This document shows positions 8,410 through 16,737 of a stretch of 64,000 nucleotides of DNA, one piece after another (position 1 is the first letter of the stretch; every line of letters starts with the position of its first letter). This DNA is from Albidovulum marisflavi (lineage in GTDB: Bacteria; Pseudomonadota; Alphaproteobacteria; Rhodobacterales; Rhodobacteraceae). The stretch is from the NCBI RefSeq assembly GCF_025751435.1, contig NZ_JAOWKY010000001.1:914001-978000 (forward strand), read 5' to 3'. The notes beneath the pieces were generated by a model that was not told the origin of the DNA, made no database searches, and saw only the letters and a list, made by a program, of their open reading frames with translations. Made by a program: the position numbers and the translations under genes.

Positions 8410-9183
8410 TCAAGCGGGGATGGCAGCCGCGTAGCCTTCGAAGGTGATGTTGTCGGCGTAGACGCGCGCGGCCGCCTCGATTTCTGGCGAACGGACCGTC
8501 CAGCACAGAATCGCGGCGCCGCCCGCCTTCAGGTCGGACACCAGCGGGCGCCCAAGGTCCGCCACCTCATGCGAGATGAACGAAGCCCCGACACGGTCAT
8601 AGTCGGGGACGTCGCGCAAGTGATCCCGCACCGCCCGCGTCAGCAGGTGCCAGTCGTCGCCATAGGCGCTTGTGGTGATCCCTCGGGGACGCTCGGGCGC
8701 GAATGCGGCGAGTGCTGCAACGGAATGCGGATTGAATGACATCAGGGCCACGTCGCCCGCATATCCATGAAGCGCGCGGGCGACGGCCTGTTCCAGCGGG
8801 CCGACATCGGGGCCCATATTGCCGTCCTGGTCCTTGATCTCGATCAGGATCGGGACGCGCCCGGCCACGATGTCCAGGATGTCGACAAGGGTCGGGATGC
8901 CGTCCTGGGCGTCAATCAACCGCATCGCACCCAGTTCGCCGGCGTCGTGACCACGCACGCGCCCCGGACGGCCGGTCAGCCGCCGCAGGTCATAGTCGTG
9001 AAAGACCATCGGGACGCCGTCGCCGGATGGCTGGATGTCGATCTCGATGCCGTAGCCCGCGGCGACGGCGGCGCTGACCGCCGCGCGGGAATTTTCAGGC
9101 CGCCCCGCAGCCCTGTCGTGATAGGCGCGATGCGCGATTGGCAGGCGCAGGAACGCTGCGGGCAATGGGACGGCCTTTGGCAT
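8410..9183 (-). CDS. Glycerophosphodiester phosphodiesterase
   Basis: A 257-residue TIM-barrel enzyme with IAHRAYHDRAAGRPENS (catalytic His), GIEIDIQPSGDGVPMVFHDYDLRRLTG (metal ligands and second catalytic His) and LIEIKDQDG. It hydrolyses deacylated phospholipids such as glycerophosphocholine to glycerol 3-phosphate and alcohol. No signal peptide is visible, so it is probably cytoplasmic (UgpQ-like). Its ATG overlaps the stop of the upstream RidA gene (ATGA), so the two are translationally coupled. Confidence 0.92.
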   Translation of the reverse strand: MPKAVPLPAAFLRLPIAHRAYHDRAAGRPENSRAAVSAAVAAGYGIEIDIQPSGDGVPMVFHDYDLRRLTGRPGRVRGHDAGELGAMRLIDAQDGIPTLVDILDIVAGRVPILIEIKDQDGNMGPDVGPLEQAVARALHGYAGDVALMSFNPHSVAALAAFAPERPRGITTSAYGDDWHLLTRAVRDHLRDVPDYDRVGASFISHEVADLGRPLVSDLKAGGAAILCWTVRSPEIEAAARVYADNITFEGYAAAIPA

Positions 9184-9647
9184 CAGTTCACCTGGAAGAT
9201 CGCCTCGATCTCGACCGCGACGCCCAAAGGCAGCGCGGCGGCGGATACGGCCGAGCGCGAATGCCGGCCGGCATCGTCCAGCACCTCGACCAGGAAGTCC
9301 GAGCAGCCGTTGATGACCTTGGGCTGATCGGTGAAGTCTGCGGTCGAATTGACGAAGCCAGTCAGCTTCACGACGCGCACCACGCGATCCAGGTCGCCAC
9401 CGCAGGCCGCACGGGCCTGTGCAAGCAGGCTCATCGCGCAGCGCTTCGCCGCGTCCGCGCCGGCGGCGACATCCATGTCGTCGCCCAGCTTGCCCTTGAT
9501 CAGCCCATCCGGCCCCTGGCTGATCTGCCCCGACACGAAGACAAGGTCGCCGACCTGGACAAAGGGCACGTAGTTGGCGGCGGGCGCAGGCGCGTCCGGC
9601 AGCGTCACACCAAGCTCACCAAGGCGAGCGTCAATCTTTCCGGTCAT
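9183..9647 (-). CDS. RidA/YjgF-family protein
   Basis: A 154-residue RidA homologue that likely hydrolyses reactive enamine/imine intermediates made by PLP enzymes. The family active-site Arg is present in HSRSAVSAAALPLGVAVEIEA, and the N-terminal half has FVQVGDLVFVSGQI. Length is slightly above the usual 125-130 because of an N-terminal extension (LGVTLPDAPAPAANYVPF) typical of the subfamily with this opening. GGAGG precedes the ATG. First gene of a minus-strand cluster running down to phhB. A second RidA gene lies at 27.1-27.5 kb. Confidence 0.9.
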   Translation of the reverse strand: MTGKIDARLGELGVTLPDAPAPAANYVPFVQVGDLVFVSGQISQGPDGLIKGKLGDDMDVAAGADAAKRCAMSLLAQARAACGGDLDRVVRVVKLTGFVNSTADFTDQPKVINGCSDFLVEVLDDAGRHSRSAVSAAALPLGVAVEIEAIFQVN

Positions 9648-9858
9648 GGGTTCCTCCTGTCTGATCTCGCGCGGAAGCTAACGAGGCGTCCTGCGCGGGG
9701 AAAGGGAAAATGCGACGCGATCACCTGCGGTTGCGTCCTGACCCCCGGATCGGCCTTGCACAGAGGCAACGCGCGCCCCAGTTTTCCTCGGATTCATGGC
9801 AAATTCGGCGGTGCAGCCTTGAATCGTCCGCCTGCGGCAAATATTGCGGGTCCAAAGA

Positions 9859-9888
9859 TTGCCCGGGCAGGTTGAACCTGTCTATTCT
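9859..9888 (+). promoter_or_regulatory. Candidate promoter with internal operator-like dyad upstream of mlaA
   Basis: In the 271-base divergent gap between ridA and mlaA, TTGCCC (9859-9864) and TATTCT (9883-9888) are separated by 18 bases. The spacer holds a perfect 13-base dyad CAGGTT-G-AACCTG at 9868-9880. The position between -35 and -10 is where a repressor could act. The hexamers match the consensus only partly. The rest of the gap (9648-9858) shows nothing I can name. Confidence 0.35.
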
Positions 9889-9918
9889 GGCAGATGGCCC
9901 AAAAGCAGGAAGTTTCCG

Positions 9919-10671
9919 GTGTCAGGTTTCATGTCCAGTTTGTTTCGTAGCGCACGCCTCGGGCTCATCCCGGCGGTCGGGATCATTGCCGGCTGCGCGC
10001 ACCTGCCGGAAGGGGCGGAATACAGCGATCCCTACGAGACCAAGAACCGTGGTGTGCACGACACCAACGTCTCGATCGACCGGACCTTGTTCGGTGACGG
10101 AGAAAAGAAGGGCATCGTGCCCACGTTTCCGCGCCCCGTGGCCAAGGGCTTCATCAATTTCGCGTCCAACCTTGCCTCGCCGGGCGACGTCCTGAACCGG
10201 GTGCTTCAAGGCAAGCCGGGGCCTGCGATCGAAACCACGGTCCGCTTCGTCGTCAACACCACCGTCGGGATCGGCGGGCTTTTCGATCCGGCAACGGCGA
10301 TGGGCCTGGAAAAGGACGAAACGGATTTCGGCGAGACGCTCGCGGTCTGGGGGTCGGGCGAGGGTGACTACATCGTCCTTCCGATCCTGGGGCCGTCGAC
10401 CGAGCGTGACGCACTGGGCATGGTCGTTGACCTTGCCATCGATCCGCTGACCGCGATCATTCCGAACCCCGCCTCGAACTTCGCGATCGCGGCCGCCGCC
10501 GCGTCGTCGGCGGCGTCTCGGCAGGTTAATGCCGATCTCGTGGAATCGATCCTTTATGAAAGCGCGGACGGTTACGCTCAGGCGCGGATCATCTATCTTC
10601 AGAACAGACGATATGAACTTGGGGAGGATATCTATGTCTTCGACCCCTACGAGGATCCTTATGGTCAGTGA
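9919..10671 (+). CDS. mlaA: MlaA/VacJ-family outer-membrane lipoprotein
   Basis: Removes misplaced phospholipids from the outer leaflet of the outer membrane in the Mla system. The roughly 250-residue protein has a lipoprotein signal ending IIAGCAH (lipobox IAGC), then SDPYETKNRGVHDTNVSIDRTLF, NFASNLASPGDVLNRVLQGK, FVVNTTVGIGGLFDPA and GDYIVLPILGPSTERDALG, all typical of MlaA. A GTG at 9919 is favoured because AGGAAG lies just upstream; the ATG at 9931 is the alternative. Overlaps mlaC by about 11 bases. The ATPase/permease genes mlaFED are not in the window. Confidence 0.9.
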   Translation: MSGFMSSLFRSARLGLIPAVGIIAGCAHLPEGAEYSDPYETKNRGVHDTNVSIDRTLFGDGEKKGIVPTFPRPVAKGFINFASNLASPGDVLNRVLQGKPGPAIETTVRFVVNTTVGIGGLFDPATAMGLEKDETDFGETLAVWGSGEGDYIVLPILGPSTERDALGMVVDLAIDPLTAIIPNPASNFAIAAAAASSAASRQVNADLVESILYESADGYAQARIIYLQNRRYELGEDIYVFDPYEDPYGQ

Positions 10672-11269
10672 TCACCTGAACCGCCGCAAGCTGCTGGTCG
10701 CCGCCGCGGGCGGACTTGCAGCCGCCATGGCAGGCGTGCCTGCGGCCGCGCTGAACGTGAACGAAGCCCGCACCCTGGTCGGCAGGCTGGTTGGCGACAT
10801 CAATGCCGTGATCGCGTCGGGCAAGTCCGAAAACGCGATGATCCGGGATTTCGAGCGGATCTTCGCCCGTTACGCCGACGTCCGCTACATCGCCCAAAGC
10901 GCGCTTGGACCCGCGGGGCGCGCGGCCGCCAGATCGGATGTTGAGGCCTATACCGTCGCCTTCCAGGGCTACATCGCCCGCAAGTACGGCAAGCGTTTCC
11001 GCGAATTCATCGGCGGCCAGATCGAGGTGACCGACGCGCGGCAGCTGAAGAGCTTCTACGAAGTGGTGTCGGTCGCGAAGCTGAAGGGGCAAAGCCCGTT
11101 CGACGTTCGCTGGCATGTCTTCGACAAGTCCGGGCGCGACCTGTTCTTCAACTTGATCATCGAAGGCGTGAACATGCTGGCGACCGAACGGACCGAGATC
11201 GGCGCCATGCTGGATCAGGCCAACGGCTCGATCCCCGCCCTGACGGCCGCGCTTCGCCGGGCTGGCTGA
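10661..11269 (+). CDS. mlaC: MlaC-like periplasmic phospholipid-binding protein (Ttg2D type)
   Basis: About 202 residues. MVSDHLNRRKLLVAAAGGLAAA is a signal peptide with a twin-Arg-like n-region; the mature part has FERIFARYADVRYIAQSALG, FQGYIARKYGKRFREFIGG and LIIEGVNMLATERTEIGAML, characteristic of the ABC-associated MlaC family that shuttles phospholipid across the periplasm. Two starts are possible: ATG 10634 after GGGGAGG and ATG 10661 after GAGG. I prefer 10661 since it gives a normal signal peptide. Overlap with mlaA implies coupling. Ends convergent with the PBP1A gene. Confidence 0.88.
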   Translation: MVSDHLNRRKLLVAAAGGLAAAMAGVPAAALNVNEARTLVGRLVGDINAVIASGKSENAMIRDFERIFARYADVRYIAQSALGPAGRAAARSDVEAYTVAFQGYIARKYGKRFREFIGGQIEVTDARQLKSFYEVVSVAKLKGQSPFDVRWHVFDKSGRDLFFNLIIEGVNMLATERTEIGAMLDQANGSIPALTAALRRAG

Positions 11270-11288
11270 AGCGCTGCAGGCGGCAAAC

Positions 11289-13454
11289 TCAGTTGCCGCC
11301 GCGCAGGATCGCACCCAGCAGATCGACCAGGAACCCCTCGGGGCCCTGCGGACGCTGCCTGACCTGCCCCTGTCCCGGGACGGGCTGGTAATAGGGGTCG
11401 TAGACCGGCTCGTTCACATAGTCGGCCGGATTGGCCATGGGCAAGGGCGTGGCTGGCACACCCTCTTCGACACGGACCATGACTTCGTGCCAGATTTCGG
11501 CCGGCAAGCCGCCGCCGGTGACGCCGGACAGCGGCGTGTTGTCGTCATAGCCCATCCAGACGCCCGCCACATAGTCGGCGGTGAAGCCGATGAACCATGC
11601 GTCCCGTGCGGCCTGAGTCGTGCCGGTCTTGCCCGCAGCCTGCCGACCGTCCAGCCGCGCGCGCCGTCCCGTTCCGCTTTCGATGACCTGGTACATCATG
11701 TAGGTCAGTTCCCGCGCGGCCTCTTCAGAGATCACGCGCTCGCCCATGCCGCCTTCCTGTCCGGCCAGGGCCGTGTCCTCGCCGCGCAGGCGCAATTCCA
11801 GCATTCCGTAGGGGCGCACCGACGTGCCGCCGTTCAGGATGCCCGCATAGGCCCCCGTCATCTCAAGCAGCGTCGATTCCGAAACGCCAAGCGCCAGCGC
11901 AGGCCCCTCGGCCAGGTCGGCTTCGAATCCGAAGTTGTTGGCGACACCGCGGACGGCATCGCGTCCCACGGCCTCGGACACCCTGACGGTCGCGGTGTTG
12001 ACGGAATGGGCCAGTGCCTCGGTCAGCGTGATCGGGCCGCGGTAGTCGCGTTCGTAGTTCTTCGGTGACCACTCGCCCGATCCGGGCACGTGCAGGGTCA
12101 GCGGCGCGTCTTCGACAATGGTGTTCAGGTTCCAGCCCATGTCCAGCGCGGCCGCGTAGACGAAGGGCTTGAACGTCGATCCGGTCTGGCGCTTGGCCTG
12201 GGTGGCGCGGTTGAAGGCGCCGGTCACCTGCGTGTCGCGCCCGCCGACCATCGCGCGCACAGCGCCGTCCGCGCTCATGACCACGATTGCGGCCTGGGCC
12301 TTCGAACCCTCCTTCAGCCGGGTCGAGAAGATCTGGTGCAGCGCCTCTTCGGCGGATTTCTGGATGCGCTGGTCAAGCGTTGTCTGGATGATGACGTCCT
12401 CGGTCGTGTCCGAGGTCAGGAATGCGGGTCCCGACTCCATCACCCAGTCCGCGAAGTATCCGCCGGCTCGGGCAGCGGCCGCCTTCGACAGCCGGGCCGG
12501 GTGCGCCATCGCGTCATTGTACTGCGCGTCCGTCAGGTAGTCCTGATCATGCATCAGCCCCAGGACGACGGCGGCGCGGTCCTGCGAGCGCTTGAGGTTG
12601 GCGGTCGGAGCGTAGCGCGTGGGCGCCTTGAGAAGGCCCGCCAGCATCGCCGCCTCTGCCGGATCGACCGTGTTGGCCGACTTGCCGAAATAGCGTTGTG
12701 CAGCAGCTTCGAAGCCGCGCGCGCCCGCGCCCAGGTAGGCGCGGTTCAGATAGAGGGTCAGGATCTCGTCCTTCGAGAACTTGGCTTCAAGCGCAAGCGC
12801 GAAAGGCACTTCCTTGATCTTCCGCCAGACCCCGCCCCGGCGGCAGTCGTCTTCGTAGTCGCCCTCGGTCTTCCATACGGCGGGGTCGTATTCCACGCCG
12901 AGACAGAGAAGCTTCGCAACCTGCTGCGTGATCGTCGAGCCTCCGTTGCCTTCAAGTGGTCCGCGCCCTTCGGCCAGGTTGATCCGGATCGCACTGGCGA
13001 TGCCGCGCGGGCTGATGCCGAGGTGGCCGTAGAACCGCTTGTCCTCGGTCGCGATGACGGCGTTCTTCAGGTAGGGCGAAACCGAGGCCGCATCGATCTG
13101 GCCGCCGAAGGTTTCGCCGCGCCATGCAAATACCTGACTGTCCCGGTCCAGAAGCGTGACCGAGCCTTTGGTGCGCGCGTCCACATAGGCGCCAAGCGGC
13201 TGAAGCTGGGCGTAGAAGAACAGTGTCGCCAGCGCCAGGACGCTGCCAACGGCGAAGCCCGCCCGCCATCCGATCGCCCAGGCCGTGCGGGCCAGAAGGC
13301 CGACGGTTCCCGTGATCAGGCGGACAGGCCAACTGGCGCGCTTGCGCGGGCGCCGCGCGGTCGTGCGCTTCGGAGCCGCCTTGGGTTTCTGCGGCTGCTT
13401 GCTGTGACGCTTGTCGGCGACCAATGGGGGGCGCCGTCCGCCCTTTACGCTCAT
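11289..13454 (-). CDS. mrcA: Class A penicillin-binding protein 1A (bifunctional transglycosylase/transpeptidase)
   Basis: Polymerises and cross-links peptidoglycan at the inner membrane. The 721-residue protein has a basic cytoplasmic tail (residues 1-42), a membrane segment (about 45-82), a glycosyltransferase domain with ATEDKRF (Glu137) and GGSTITQQ (171-178), and a transpeptidase domain with S426-TFK, SVN (484-486) and KTGTT (609-613). The C-terminus ends in a Pro/Gln-rich stretch after the catalytic domain. It is divergent from glnK across a 258-base gap, and convergent with mlaC. Confidence 0.94.
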   Translation of the reverse strand: MSVKGGRRPPLVADKRHSKQPQKPKAAPKRTTARRPRKRASWPVRLITGTVGLLARTAWAIGWRAGFAVGSVLALATLFFYAQLQPLGAYVDARTKGSVTLLDRDSQVFAWRGETFGGQIDAASVSPYLKNAVIATEDKRFYGHLGISPRGIASAIRINLAEGRGPLEGNGGSTITQQVAKLLCLGVEYDPAVWKTEGDYEDDCRRGGVWRKIKEVPFALALEAKFSKDEILTLYLNRAYLGAGARGFEAAAQRYFGKSANTVDPAEAAMLAGLLKAPTRYAPTANLKRSQDRAAVVLGLMHDQDYLTDAQYNDAMAHPARLSKAAAARAGGYFADWVMESGPAFLTSDTTEDVIIQTTLDQRIQKSAEEALHQIFSTRLKEGSKAQAAIVVMSADGAVRAMVGGRDTQVTGAFNRATQAKRQTGSTFKPFVYAAALDMGWNLNTIVEDAPLTLHVPGSGEWSPKNYERDYRGPITLTEALAHSVNTATVRVSEAVGRDAVRGVANNFGFEADLAEGPALALGVSESTLLEMTGAYAGILNGGTSVRPYGMLELRLRGEDTALAGQEGGMGERVISEEAARELTYMMYQVIESGTGRRARLDGRQAAGKTGTTQAARDAWFIGFTADYVAGVWMGYDDNTPLSGVTGGGLPAEIWHEVMVRVEEGVPATPLPMANPADYVNEPVYDPYYQPVPGQGQVRQRPQGPEGFLVDLLGAILRGGN

Positions 13455-13712
13455 CTTCTGTCCGTTCGATGCCTGCCCGATTTTGCGCGAACATAGCCTC
13501 AGGCGCGGCGAATGTGGAGAGCATGAGACGGTTCGGCGGTTTTTTGCCTGATCAAAAATTGGGCAAACGGTTAAGAAAGCGCCAAATATTTGTGATTATG
13601 CGCGCATTGCCCCCCTGCGAGCCCGTGCCTTTTCTTGTGTTGCTGCGCCGCAGAATTTTCGATCAGGGCGTCCGGTCCCGCTTGGGGCCATGTCCCAGGC
13701 AAGGAGGGAGAC

Positions 13713-14051
13713 GTGAAGTTGATCATCGCGGCGATCAAGCCGTACAAACTCGAAGAGGTGCGCGAAGCGCTGACTGCCATCGGCGTGCGCGGCATGATGG
13801 TGTCCGAGATCAAGGGATTCGGCAGCCAGTCGGGTCATACCGAGATCTACCGTGGCGCCGAGTACGCCGTGAACTTCGTTCCCAAGATGAAGCTGGAAAT
13901 CGCGGTTACCGACGCCATCGCGGATGAGGTGGTCGAAACGATCGCCAAGACCGCCCGCACCGACAAGATCGGCGACGGGAAGATCTTCGTTCTGGACCTT
14001 CAGGCGGTCCAGCGCGTGCGCACCGGTGAAACCGGCGACGACGCGCTCTAG
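13713..14051 (+). CDS. glnK: P-II family nitrogen regulatory protein GlnK
   Basis: A 112-residue P-II signal protein sensing 2-oxoglutarate, ATP/ADP and glutamine. The T-loop GHTEIYRGAEYAVNFVPK carries the uridylylation Tyr at position 51, and the C-terminal signature KIGDGKIFVLDLQAVQRVRTGE is intact. A GTG start follows an ideal AAGGAGG. The adjacent amtB 29 bases downstream identifies it as the GlnK paralogue that gates the ammonium channel. I looked for a sigma-54 -24/-12 element and NtrC sites in the 258 bases upstream and saw none that convinced me. Confidence 0.95.
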   Translation: MKLIIAAIKPYKLEEVREALTAIGVRGMMVSEIKGFGSQSGHTEIYRGAEYAVNFVPKMKLEIAVTDAIADEVVETIAKTARTDKIGDGKIFVLDLQAVQRVRTGETGDDAL

Positions 14052-14080
14052 GCCTCACCCCATTCGAAAGCGGAAAAACC

Positions 14081-15394
14081 ATGATGAAACTGACGAAACT
14101 TACAGGGTTCGCGGCTGCCCTACTGGCCGCCGCCCCCGCCTTTGCCCAGGACGCCGAACCCGTCATGGACAAGGGGGACGTGGCGTGGATGCTTCTGGCT
14201 ACCGTGCTTGTTCTGTTCATGATCGTGCCGGGGCTGGCGCTGTTCTATGGCGGCCTCGTGCGCGCCAAAAACATGCTCTCGGTCCTGATGCAGTGCACGA
14301 TGATCGCCGCGATGGTGATGGTGATCTGGGTCGTCTACGGCTACTCCTTCGCGTTCGGCGGCGGCACCGGCCCCTTCTGGGGAGGCATGGGCAAGCTGTT
14401 TCTGGCGGGTGTGACGCCTGACAGCATGGCCGCGACCTTCACCGACGGCGTGGTCATCCCCGAATACATCTTCATCGCGTTCCAGATGACCTTCGCGGCG
14501 ATCACGCCCGCGCTGATCGTCGGCGCTTTCGCCGAGCGAATCAAGTTCAGCGCGGTGATGCTGTTCTCGGCCCTCTGGGTGACGCTGGTCTACTTCCCGG
14601 TCGCGCACATGGTCTGGGACGCCTCGGGCCTGATCTTCAACATGGGCGCGCTCGACTTCGCCGGCGGCACCGTGGTTCACATCAACGCAGGCATCGCGGC
14701 CCTTGTGGGCGCCATGTTCGTGGGGCCGCGCATCGGGCTGGGTAAGGACATGATGGCCCCGCACTCGATGACGCTGACGCTTGTCGGCGCGGGCATCCTG
14801 TGGGTCGGCTGGTTCGGCTTCAACGCGGGTTCCAACCTGGAAGCCAACGGCGGCGCGGCGCTTGCGATGATCAACACCTTCACCGCGACGGCGGGCGCGA
14901 TCCTGGCCTGGGCGCTGCTCGAGGCAGTGCTGCGCGGCAAGGCATCGATGCTCGGCGCGGCGTCGGGCATGATCGCGGGCCTGGTCGCCGTCACCCCGGC
15001 GGCGGGTTCGGTCGGACCGGTCGGCGCGATCGTCCTGGGCGCGCTTGCCTCCTCGGTCTGCTACTTCTTCGTCGCGGTCGTGAAGAACAAGTTCGGCTAT
15101 GATGACAGCCTGGATGTCTTCGGTATCCACGGCGTGGGCGGGATCATCGGCGCCGTCGGCACCGGCATCTTCACCGCGCCGGGCCTTGGCGGCACGGGTG
15201 GCGACGACTATTCGATCGCCGGACAGACCTGGATCCAGATCGAGGCCGTGGGCATCACGATCATCTGGTGCGCCGTGGTTTCGGCCGTGCTTTACCTGAT
15301 CGTCGACAAGACCATCGGCCTGCGTGTCCCCGCGGATGACGAACGCCGCGGCCTTGACCTCACCTCGCACGGCGAAAGCGCCTATCACTCCTGA
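14081..15394 (+). CDS. amtB: Ammonium transporter
   Basis: A 437-residue AmtB with a cleavable signal (MKLTKLTGFAAALLAAAPAFAQ) then eleven predicted membrane helices. Diagnostic segments are LFYGGLVRAKNMLSVLMQ, FAERIKFSAVMLFSALW, DFAGGTVVHINAGIAALV (first pore His), WVGWFGFNAGSNL and DVFGIHGVGGIIGAVGTGIF (second pore His region). It conducts ammonia/ammonium across the inner membrane and is blocked by unmodified GlnK encoded just upstream. ATGATG gives two adjacent starts. A strong terminator follows at 15441. Confidence 0.96.
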   Translation: MMKLTKLTGFAAALLAAAPAFAQDAEPVMDKGDVAWMLLATVLVLFMIVPGLALFYGGLVRAKNMLSVLMQCTMIAAMVMVIWVVYGYSFAFGGGTGPFWGGMGKLFLAGVTPDSMAATFTDGVVIPEYIFIAFQMTFAAITPALIVGAFAERIKFSAVMLFSALWVTLVYFPVAHMVWDASGLIFNMGALDFAGGTVVHINAGIAALVGAMFVGPRIGLGKDMMAPHSMTLTLVGAGILWVGWFGFNAGSNLEANGGAALAMINTFTATAGAILAWALLEAVLRGKASMLGAASGMIAGLVAVTPAAGSVGPVGAIVLGALASSVCYFFVAVVKNKFGYDDSLDVFGIHGVGGIIGAVGTGIFTAPGLGGTGGDDYSIAGQTWIQIEAVGITIIWCAVVSAVLYLIVDKTIGLRVPADDERRGLDLTSHGESAYHS

Positions 15395-15440
15395 TACCAG
15401 ACCCCTTTCGCCCGCGGCTTTCGGCTTGGGCGGAAGGATG

Positions 15441-15475
15441 AGCGGCCCCGGAACCCGGGGCCGCTTTCGTTCTTG
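15441..15475 (+). terminator. Rho-independent terminator after glnK-amtB
   Basis: Perfect 11-base stem AGCGGCCCCGG / CCGGGGCCGCT with a three-base loop AAC (15441-15465), followed by TTCGTTCTTG. It lies 46 bases after the amtB stop and before the convergent aminotransferase gene. Confidence 0.85.
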
Positions 15476-15545
15476 TCAGAGAACAGTCAACTGCGCGATG
15501 CCCTCGGCCGACTTTCGGGACGTCAAGGGCAGACGGCGCCGCGGC

Positions 15546-16727
15546 TCAGATGCCGACATCAAGGATCGCGCGTGCCAGGATCGGCACGGTCCTGGCGTTC
15601 AGCCCGGCGATGTTCAACCTGGAATCGCCCACCATGTAGATGCCGTGTTCGGTCTTGAGCCGCTCGACCTGCTCGGGCGTGGCGCCCAGGCGCGAGAACA
15701 TGCCGCGGTGCTGCGCGATGAAGCCGAATCGGTCGGAACCGGACAGCGCGCGCAGTTCCTGCGCCAGTTGCTCGCGCAGTGCCAGCATGCCCCGGCGCAC
15801 ATCCTCAAGCTCGGCTTGCCAGTCGGCGCGCAGCGAGGGGTCGGTCAGGATCATGGTGACCAGCCGCGCGCCGTGGTCGGGCGGGAAGGAGAAGTTCTGG
15901 CGGTTCAGGAAGGCAAGCGTGCCTTGCGTCACCTCGCGCCTGGCGGGATCGGACAGGGCGATCAGCGCGCCGGTGCGTTCGCGGTAGATGCCGAAGTTCT
16001 TTGAACAGGACGCCGCGATAAGCACCTCGGGCAGGTGCTGGGCGATCAGGCGCACGCCTGCCGCGTCGGCGTCCAGCCCGTCGCCGAAGCCCTGATACGC
16101 GATGTCGATCATCGGAATCGCGCCGGTCTTTTCCAGATGCGCGGCCACGGCCTGCCATTCGGGCAGGGTCAGGTTCGCGCCCGTCGGATTGTGGCAGCAG
16201 CCATGCAAAAGCACCACGTCGCCCGCCTTGACCCCGGCCAGATCGTCCATCATCGCCGCAAAGTCCACGCCGCGCGTTTCCGCGTCGAAATAGCGGTAGG
16301 GCCGCATCGTCATGCCCAGGTGGTTCAGGATTGACAGGTGGTTGGGCCAGGTCGGGTCCGACACCCAGACGCAAGCTTCGGGCGAGGCGAGCCGGATCAG
16401 CTCGAACGCCTGACGGCAGGCGCCGGTACCGCCGGGCGTGGCGACCGAGGATATGCGGTCGCCCGCCACGGTGCCGCCCAGAACAAGTTCCGCGATGGCA
16501 GCGTTGTACTCGGGCTCACCGGCCAGCCCGGTATAGGACTTGGTCTTTTCGGTTTCCCACAGCTGTTTCTCGGCCGTCTTGACCGCGCGCATGACGGGGG
16601 TCAGGCCGGTCGCGTCCTTGTAGACACCCACGCCAAGGTCGATCTTGTCGGTCCTCGGGTCCGCCTTGTACTGGCCGATCAGTTGCAGGATCTTGTCCGC
16701 GGGTTGCGGTTTCAGGTTTCCGAACAT
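15546..16727 (-). CDS. Aromatic/aspartate aminotransferase (class I, TyrB/AspC type)
   Basis: A 393-residue PLP-dependent aminotransferase. It has DLGVGVYKDATG near the N-terminus, HGCCHNPTGANLT (cofactor Asn), the PLP Lys in AASCSKNFGIYRERTGAL, and the substrate Arg in MVGDSRLNIAGL near the C-terminus. These fit the enterobacterial-type aspartate/aromatic subgroup that moves an amino group from Asp, Tyr or Phe to 2-oxoglutarate. The ATG at 16727 follows GGAGA that overlaps the stop of the upstream sulfurtransferase, so the two form an operon. Confidence 0.92.
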   Translation of the reverse strand: MFGNLKPQPADKILQLIGQYKADPRTDKIDLGVGVYKDATGLTPVMRAVKTAEKQLWETEKTKSYTGLAGEPEYNAAIAELVLGGTVAGDRISSVATPGGTGACRQAFELIRLASPEACVWVSDPTWPNHLSILNHLGMTMRPYRYFDAETRGVDFAAMMDDLAGVKAGDVVLLHGCCHNPTGANLTLPEWQAVAAHLEKTGAIPMIDIAYQGFGDGLDADAAGVRLIAQHLPEVLIAASCSKNFGIYRERTGALIALSDPARREVTQGTLAFLNRQNFSFPPDHGARLVTMILTDPSLRADWQAELEDVRRGMLALREQLAQELRALSGSDRFGFIAQHRGMFSRLGATPEQVERLKTEHGIYMVGDSRLNIAGLNARTVPILARAILDVGI

Positions 16728-16737
16728 CGGGAATCTC

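Noticed and set aside
12090-13496. A 468-codon plus-strand frame opposite the PBP1A gene
   Set aside because: Antisense shadow; all PBP1A catalytic motifs are on the minus strand.
13455-13712. Sigma-54 promoter or NtrC site before glnK
   Set aside because: I looked for a TGGCAC-N5-TTGC type element and TGCACC dyads; nothing matched well.
14120-15388. A 422-codon frame opposite amtB
   Set aside because: The translation is a His/Asp/Arg-rich mirror of membrane codons. amtB is unambiguous on the plus strand.
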